A program made the translations under genes and the position numbers. Below are positions 43,840 through 47,785 of a stretch of 47,785 nt of DNA, in pieces. Origin of the DNA: Termitomyces sp. T153 (taxonomy: Eukaryota > Basidiomycota > Agaricomycetes > Agaricales > Lyophyllaceae); NCBI GenBank assembly GCA_018296165.2, contig JACKQL020000210.1, positions 1 to 47,785 on the forward strand, given 5' to 3'. The notes beneath the pieces were generated by a model. The model was not told the origin of the DNA and searched no databases. It saw only the letters and a list, made by a program, of their open reading frames with translations. How positions within the stretch are numbered: position 1 is the stretch's first letter; each line of letters begins with the position of its first letter.

Positions 43840-44481
43840 CATCACAGGTTGGCATTGATTTCCAGAGTGCCTTGCATGGTTTTGGGGAGGTTTCCCTGCA
43901 GGTGATGTTTGTAGAAGTTGAGAAGCCAATCTGCCCAAACCTCTGGAGTTGTGGGAGTATCAGGGTAGCCTAGATTGACAAGAAGGGTGCTGGCATGCCT
44001 TGTAAACTCTGCAGAGGAGAGGTGGAGGGAGCAGAGGACTTTGTCATGCTGGTGAACATAGGCTTTGACCTGTTGCTGTCTGGGAAAGGGAGGGGTTTGA
44101 GTGGGAAATGGCAATTAAGAGTAAATAATTATTGGGGTGCTCTGGAGGGGCTGGGGCTGCAGTGGGAGCTGGGTATGCATAGTAGTGAGCAGGTGGGAGG
44201 TAAATGAGGTTGGGGGGTGCTGCAGAGAATCCTCTGGAGTACATGTGGGGGTAGTTGCCATTGGTGGGGAATGCTGGAGAGCAGCACCAGCCTGAGGGTA
44301 TTCTCTGGCTGATGGAGAGAGTGTAGAATGCCTGGTTGGGGTCAGGAGTCCAATAGTGGGGGACATACTGATCCATAAAGGGGCCTAGGTAGAATGGGGC
44401 ATATGGATTTTCAGGGACCAGCCAATCATAGATATTGGTTAGGTAGCTGGCTAGGTTGTATATGGGGTTATATGCAGACAT
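43840..44481 (-). pseudogene. gag: K Gag, N-terminal part
   Basis: Starts at ATG 44481, just inside the 5' LTR. It reads MSAYNPIYNLASYLTNIYDW and on through a Pro/Tyr/Ala-rich region to a helical segment (VKAYVHQHDKVLCSLHLSSAEF.., PEVWADWLLNFYKHHLQGNL). A frameshift lies near 44100 and the copy is cut after INANL at the junction with H. The missing middle of Gag corresponds to about 1.8 kb of H (roughly 38995-40785). Confidence 0.8.
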
Positions 44482-44513
44482 TAAGAAATGGGTAAGGGGG
44501 AGTCTTAATATTA

Positions 44514-45564
44514 TGTCAGGTCCCACTGACTATGGGGGCTCAGCTACACTGGTGGGTCCTTACTAGGCAGATGTGATGTCCTGTGCTCATAATCTAGCAT
44601 TTCATCAGTGGGGTGAATGATAGGGACTTGTGGATGGAAGCCAAGAGAAGCAGTCCAAGCAAGTCTGGAGTGGTACAGGGAAATCTAAGACCAAGTATAT
44701 CAAATGTTGGGCTTGGGTGGGCATCAGGAACAAGTTTGTAGGTGCACAAATACATTGTGGGGTAAGTGGAGGCTTTGCAAACAATGGGAGTGGAGCTGGA
44801 GTTTGATGGGGGATCAATCAAGACTGATGGATTCTGGAACCAAGCAAAAGGTGAGGTCCAGAGTTGTTGTAGGAATGTTTGAAGGTTGTAGCACATGTGC
44901 AGAGTTCATAATGATGTCAGAGAAGAAAGAGACTTAGGGAAACAAAGGAAACAGAGACAGTCAAGGCAAGATAGAGACAAGATGAGATGGAACTGAGAAA
45001 AGGAAATAGATTTGAGACTGAAAAAATAGAGATGGGAACAAAAGAAACATGAGACACAAGTAATCAGTTAATGCAATACCAGGACTAAGGTAATGAATGC
45101 AACTCTATGTTGTTATATACTGACTACTGGACCTTCTCTGGGGTTTGAGGTGGCAATGGTGGGGCTCATTGGAGCTATATGGAGTGGATGGGTGTCAGTT
45201 CTGATTGGGGGGTGGGCTGCAGTGATATTCTGATGCAGATGTGGCCCATTCTGCAGTTGTTGAGGAGCTCCAGGGGGGTTGCATGGATTGTGGGGTTGGT
45301 CAAACAATGTGTGTTGGAGTCAGAGGTTGCGTTGGAGGAGCTTGGGGGCCTTGTAAGCAAGAGGGGGAGCTAAGGAGACCCATGGGGGATGTGTCAGAGT
45401 TTGCTAGGGGGCCATTGGGGTTTGCCAAGGAAGTGCTGAACTTGGCTAGGGCAGGCACCATGGGTCAACAAAGGTTGAGGTGAGTTGGGGAAGCATTGGG
45501 GAGTGCTCTGGAGAAGTGGGGTGACTTGGGGGGAACTCCAGAGGTGTGGGAGCAGGTCATGACA
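44514..45564 (-). repeat. 5' LTR of chromovirus K (1051 bp)
   Basis: The plus strand starts TGTCAGGTCCCACTGAC and ends GGTCATGACA. Same length as 26722-27772, with only scattered transitions between them. Gag starts 33 bp inside it. The outer flank starts ATGCCATTGCAG. Confidence 0.85.
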
Positions 45565-45678
45565 ATGCCATTGCAGAGGATGGTGGAGAACTGCAAGAGT
45601 CAAGAGCCAATGCATGAGCACAATTTGGATCCACCCCAAGCTCTTGGAGAGCTGGGCCATCCATGTTCATCAAAATAA
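45565..45678 (+). pseudogene. Unrecognised coding fragment flanking K
   Basis: Plus frame from the LTR edge, MPLQRMVENCKSQEPMHEHN.., ending in CSSK at 45678. It may be the other half of the fragment at 26425-26721 if K inserted in that gene, but the target duplication does not match, so this is only a suggestion. Confidence 0.25.
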
Positions 45679-45679
45679 T

Positions 45680-46204
45680 TCTAAAGGATGTTGTTGACAC
45701 CTCAGATAGTCCAGAGGAGATCCTCCAATAAAAAGTATTGGAAGTGAGTTGTGTATTACATGCCAAGCCAATAACACATGCTAGCAGATGACAGATTAGA
45801 AAGGTGGAGGTGCATATGAATTACAGATTGGCACTTGAGCACACCTCAGTTAATTATACACAGGCTGAGGTGGGTCAAATACTCATATCTTACCCACACC
45901 TTTACTTATGCACATTAGTCTATTCCCTCTGTTACAAGTACATACAATCCATAGAAACTATTATACACAGACTGAGTATATTCCCTCTGTAACAGGTTAG
46001 AGCCCTGGCCACTCAGTATGTAAGACTCATAAAAAACTTTGTCTGAACAATTCAGACCAAGTTCAAAATATGATGTGATCTTGTCTGTTTAATCAATTAT
46101 TATTATTATTTGCAAAGAGATACCTAAAAAGAGGATGTTCTACACCTGTTCTCCCCAGTCAACTAAAACCAATCTTTCAATTTCTTTTTTGTTTTTGTCC
46201 TATA
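45680..46204. other. AT-rich CpG-poor stretch, no gene seen
   Basis: It contains two imperfect copies of a TATTCCCTCTGT..ACA motif near 45921 and 45970 and an ATT trinucleotide run near 46099. Nothing else is recognised. Confidence 0.5.
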
Positions 46205-46210
46205 AGAACA

Positions 46211-46352
46211 ATCTCTGGAGGCTGTAGCTCAATCACACAGCTGGCAAAGGGAGATCAATAGTGCATTCAGTATTGTATGGTGCCTACAAGTATACTACAC
46301 ACCTGGCAAAGGGAGATCCAAAGAGAACACGTCTGAGGACTCCCTAGGCCAG
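46211..46352 (+). repeat. Left arm of a 143-bp inverted repeat (coding relic)
   Basis: From ATCTCTGGAGGCTGTAGCTC to CCCTAGGCCAG it matches the reverse complement of 47440-47582 closely, and weaker similarity continues beyond. The plus frame reads ISGGCSSITQLAKG and so resembles the minus-strand protein on the right. It is a second copy of the same unknown coding family in opposite orientation. Confidence 0.85.
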
Positions 46353-46424
46353 ATGCTGCACTCTAGGCCTTCAGGCCTGTGGGATACAACTATACAGTAG
46401 GATGGGAAAATCACAGACCAAACC

Positions 46425-46533
46425 ACATGACCCAGATTTGCACATGCATGATTGTGGCCATGCATATGCTCGCCTAATCATATGGCCCAGACTTGCATGT
46501 GCATGATTGCAGCCATGCATGTGCTGACCTAAA
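46425..46533. repeat. Two imperfect tandem copies of about 54 bp
   Basis: CATGACCCAGATTTGCACAT.. (46425-46478) and CATATGGCCCAGACTTGCAT.. (46479-46533), both going on to GCATGATTG..GCCATGCAT. They probably belong to the LTR or 3' region of the fragment on the right. Confidence 0.6.
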
Positions 46534-46733
46534 ATGGTGGTCCAGTGACATCACTCCCACCTTAGCATGTAGCATCTTGATGTACTGGATAAAAAAAGTC
46601 ACAAATTGCCTGGTCAGCTGTTGAAATTGAGTAGATGCCTGAAATGGCTCTTGGAGCATTGGGATGCCTATGGTAGAAGTCCTGGAACAAGGTTGGTGCA
46701 TGTACATTAGCCTACAGTTCCCAAGAGAAGTCC

Positions 46734-47078
46734 TCAATACCATATCCCTTCCATTCCACCTTGGGCTGGCTCCTCCACTTCATACTCCTCTTTATCATCA
46801 ATCAGAACTGGTGGTGAGGGTGGCTTAGGGTGGTGGCTGGAGATTGGATCCTCTGGAGCTAGGAACAGTTTGACAGCATTGAAGACTGGGTGCAACTGAC
46901 ATAGGCCTGCCAGGAGTTTAAGTTGGCATGCCAAAGGCCCTACCTTCTTCTCCACCAGGAAAGGGCCAAGATGACAATGCAACAGCTTCTGGGATGGCCT
47001 TGTTGTCTTAATGTCTGAGCTATCCAAGTACACATGGTCTCTGGGCTTGTAAACTGGGGCTGGTGTGTAATGGAGCAC
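46734..47078 (-). pseudogene. Integrase C-terminal (GPY/F) fragment of a further chromovirus
   Basis: An open minus frame of 114 codons: KPRDHVYLDSSDIKTTRPSQ, HLGPFLVEKKVGPLA (the GPY/F module), LHPVFNAVKLFLAPEDPI, then a Pro-rich linker and EEYEVEEP, where a chromodomain normally begins. The chromodomain itself is lost, and upstream (right of 47078) the element is missing. It is distinct from K and H. Confidence 0.8.
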
Positions 47079-47245
47079 CCATTACTTACCTTTACTGTTG
47101 TGCAATACAATGATAATATTTAATTATATGGGTAGCATCACATGATGCTATTGTCAGGGGATGTCCCACTTGGTCCCCCTTCTCCTTCTCCAGTTCTTGT
47201 CAGATTTCCCTTGCTATAGTTTTCATTCATTCTCCTTCCTTTTTC

Positions 47246-47765
47246 CTATCTATTTGTCCTAGTTTCACCCCTCAGGCTGCACTGGTTCTCTGTCAATAAT
47301 TCAGACAAATGTGGCCCCTTTGACACTGCCACCAGCTTATGTAACTGCTGACCAATTGCTGACACATCACTTTTGTCTTTTTTCTCTGTCATACTGTACA
47401 GTTGTTTCTCATGCTTCTGAAGCCTCTGAAGTGTCACACCTGGCCTAGGGAATCCCCAAACTTGTTCTCTTTGGATTTCCCTTTGCTAGGTGAGTAGTTA
47501 TCTCAGTAGACACTGTACAGTACTGGATAGACTTTGGCTTTGCCTTTGCCAGTTGTGTGATTGAGCCACAGCCTCCAGAGGTTGCCCTTACAGAAGAACA
47601 AGTCTCTAGATTTAGTCTGGGAGCCTCCTTTTTAATTACCTGAGCTTCTACTTGGTTCCTCAAAAGGTCTCTCCTCCACCAGTGTCTTAGTGCCCCCTGT
47701 TCTCCTCCTATGAACCAGCCAACCCCTCCAGCACCTCCCCCTGGTGCTTCAATTCCCCAGGACAA
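47246..47765 (-). pseudogene. Unknown basic protein fragment, frameshifted; contains right arm of the inverted repeat
   Basis: Two minus frames that read as one protein after a frameshift near 47441: RHWWRRDLLRNQVEAQVIKK.., SITQLAKAKPKSIQY (47765-47445), then VTLQRLQKHEKQLYSMTEKK..LSELLTENQCSLRGETRTN (47437-47246). It is rich in Lys and Arg, with helical second half. The stretch 47440-47582 is the inverted-repeat partner of 46211-46352. I do not recognise the family. Confidence 0.45.
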
Positions 47766-47785
47766 TGCCTGGAGTTGTTTTCTGT

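Larger units (their letters stand above)
26722..45564 (-). mobile_element. Outer chromovirus K (Ty3/gypsy), nested and decayed
   Basis: Two same-orientation 1051-bp LTRs (26722-27772 and 44514-45564), differing by roughly 2-3 percent by eye, bound the nest. Minus-strand internal parts in order from the right: gag 44481-43840, then (after insertion H) the zinc-knuckle tail and protease 1 at 37291-36765, (after solo LTR) protease 2 and RT at 35719-34647, (after the KH element) RT, RNase H, integrase and chromodomain at 32572-29864. The insertions remove cleanly in sequence: for example RT reads ..LFAK before and KKDR after the KH element. Flanks are ACCCC on the left and ATGCC on the right, so no clear target duplication remains. 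Confidence 0.75.

Noticed and set aside
44594..44896. 100-codon frame in the K LTRs (also 26802-27029)
   Set aside because: Present in both LTR copies but purely inside LTR sequence, with no family features and no conservation in the LTRs at 35725 and 37292.
46211..46250. tRNA-like start GGCTGTAGCTCAAT
   Set aside because: It is the left arm of the inverted coding repeat; no tRNA cloverleaf follows.
1..47785. CRISPR arrays, bacterial operons, Shine-Dalgarno sites
   Set aside because: Introns, LTR retrotransposons and gene families are eukaryotic; the repeats present are WD40 units or LTRs without spacers of CRISPR type.

Overview
The window looks like a chromosomal segment of a filamentous basidiomycete, most likely an agaricomycete. 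The reasons are short introns (55-99 nt) with GT..AG ends and CTRAY-type branch sites, a fungal class O-methyltransferase gene, a NACHT plus WD40 STAND (NLR-like) gene, and nested Ty3/gypsy LTR retrotransposons including chromoviruses. I cannot name the species from sequence alone.

Layout. (1) 1-6954: most of a minus-strand Ty3/gypsy element running off the left edge: LTR, primer-binding site, Gag, DSG protease, and a pol frame without visible stops. Only one internal stop (in gag) is seen. (2) 6954-16474: an island of normal, CpG-containing host-like DNA. Its one confident gene is a nine-exon O-methyltransferase (11527-13427, 454 aa when spliced, including a 12-nt microexon). It also holds weak fragments: a ubiquitin-like tail, a possible minus-strand exon and a repetitive charged segment. 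(3) 16475-24462: a NACHT-WD40 NLR-like gene, pseudogenised by nonsense codons and frameshifts, yet carrying 40 in-register, nearly identical 42-residue WD40 units with a 1008-bp higher-order period. (4) 25005-25469: a solo LTR with a perfect GCCAT target duplication. (5) 26722-45564: a retrotransposon nest. The outer minus-strand chromovirus (called K here) has 1051-bp LTRs at 26722-27772 and 44514-45564. It is interrupted by a solo LTR of its own superfamily (target duplication AATGC), by a small two-LTR element whose only ORF encodes a KH-like domain (target duplication TTCTT), and by a truncated plus-strand relative (H). Between K's chromodomain and its 3' LTR lies an antisense coiled-coil ORF. 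(6) 45565-47785: relics, including an integrase C-terminus and a 143-bp inverted repeat of an unknown coding family.

A composition pattern ties this together. By eye, CpG is nearly absent in 1-6100 and from about 16670 to the right end, but normal between. Most premature stops are TGA or TAG/TAA codons explainable by C-to-T change. This fits long-term cytosine methylation and deamination of the transposon- and NLR-bearing domains. One edge falls between an LTR/PBS and gag, the other inside the 5' part of the NLR gene.

The strongest candidates for something undescribed are the KH-domain-only LTR element, the homogenised 40-unit WD40 array, the tandem retropepsin-like domains with Asn in place of the catalytic Asp, and the antisense accessory ORF in the chromovirus. 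Splice models, domain calls and identities are read by eye; no database search was run.
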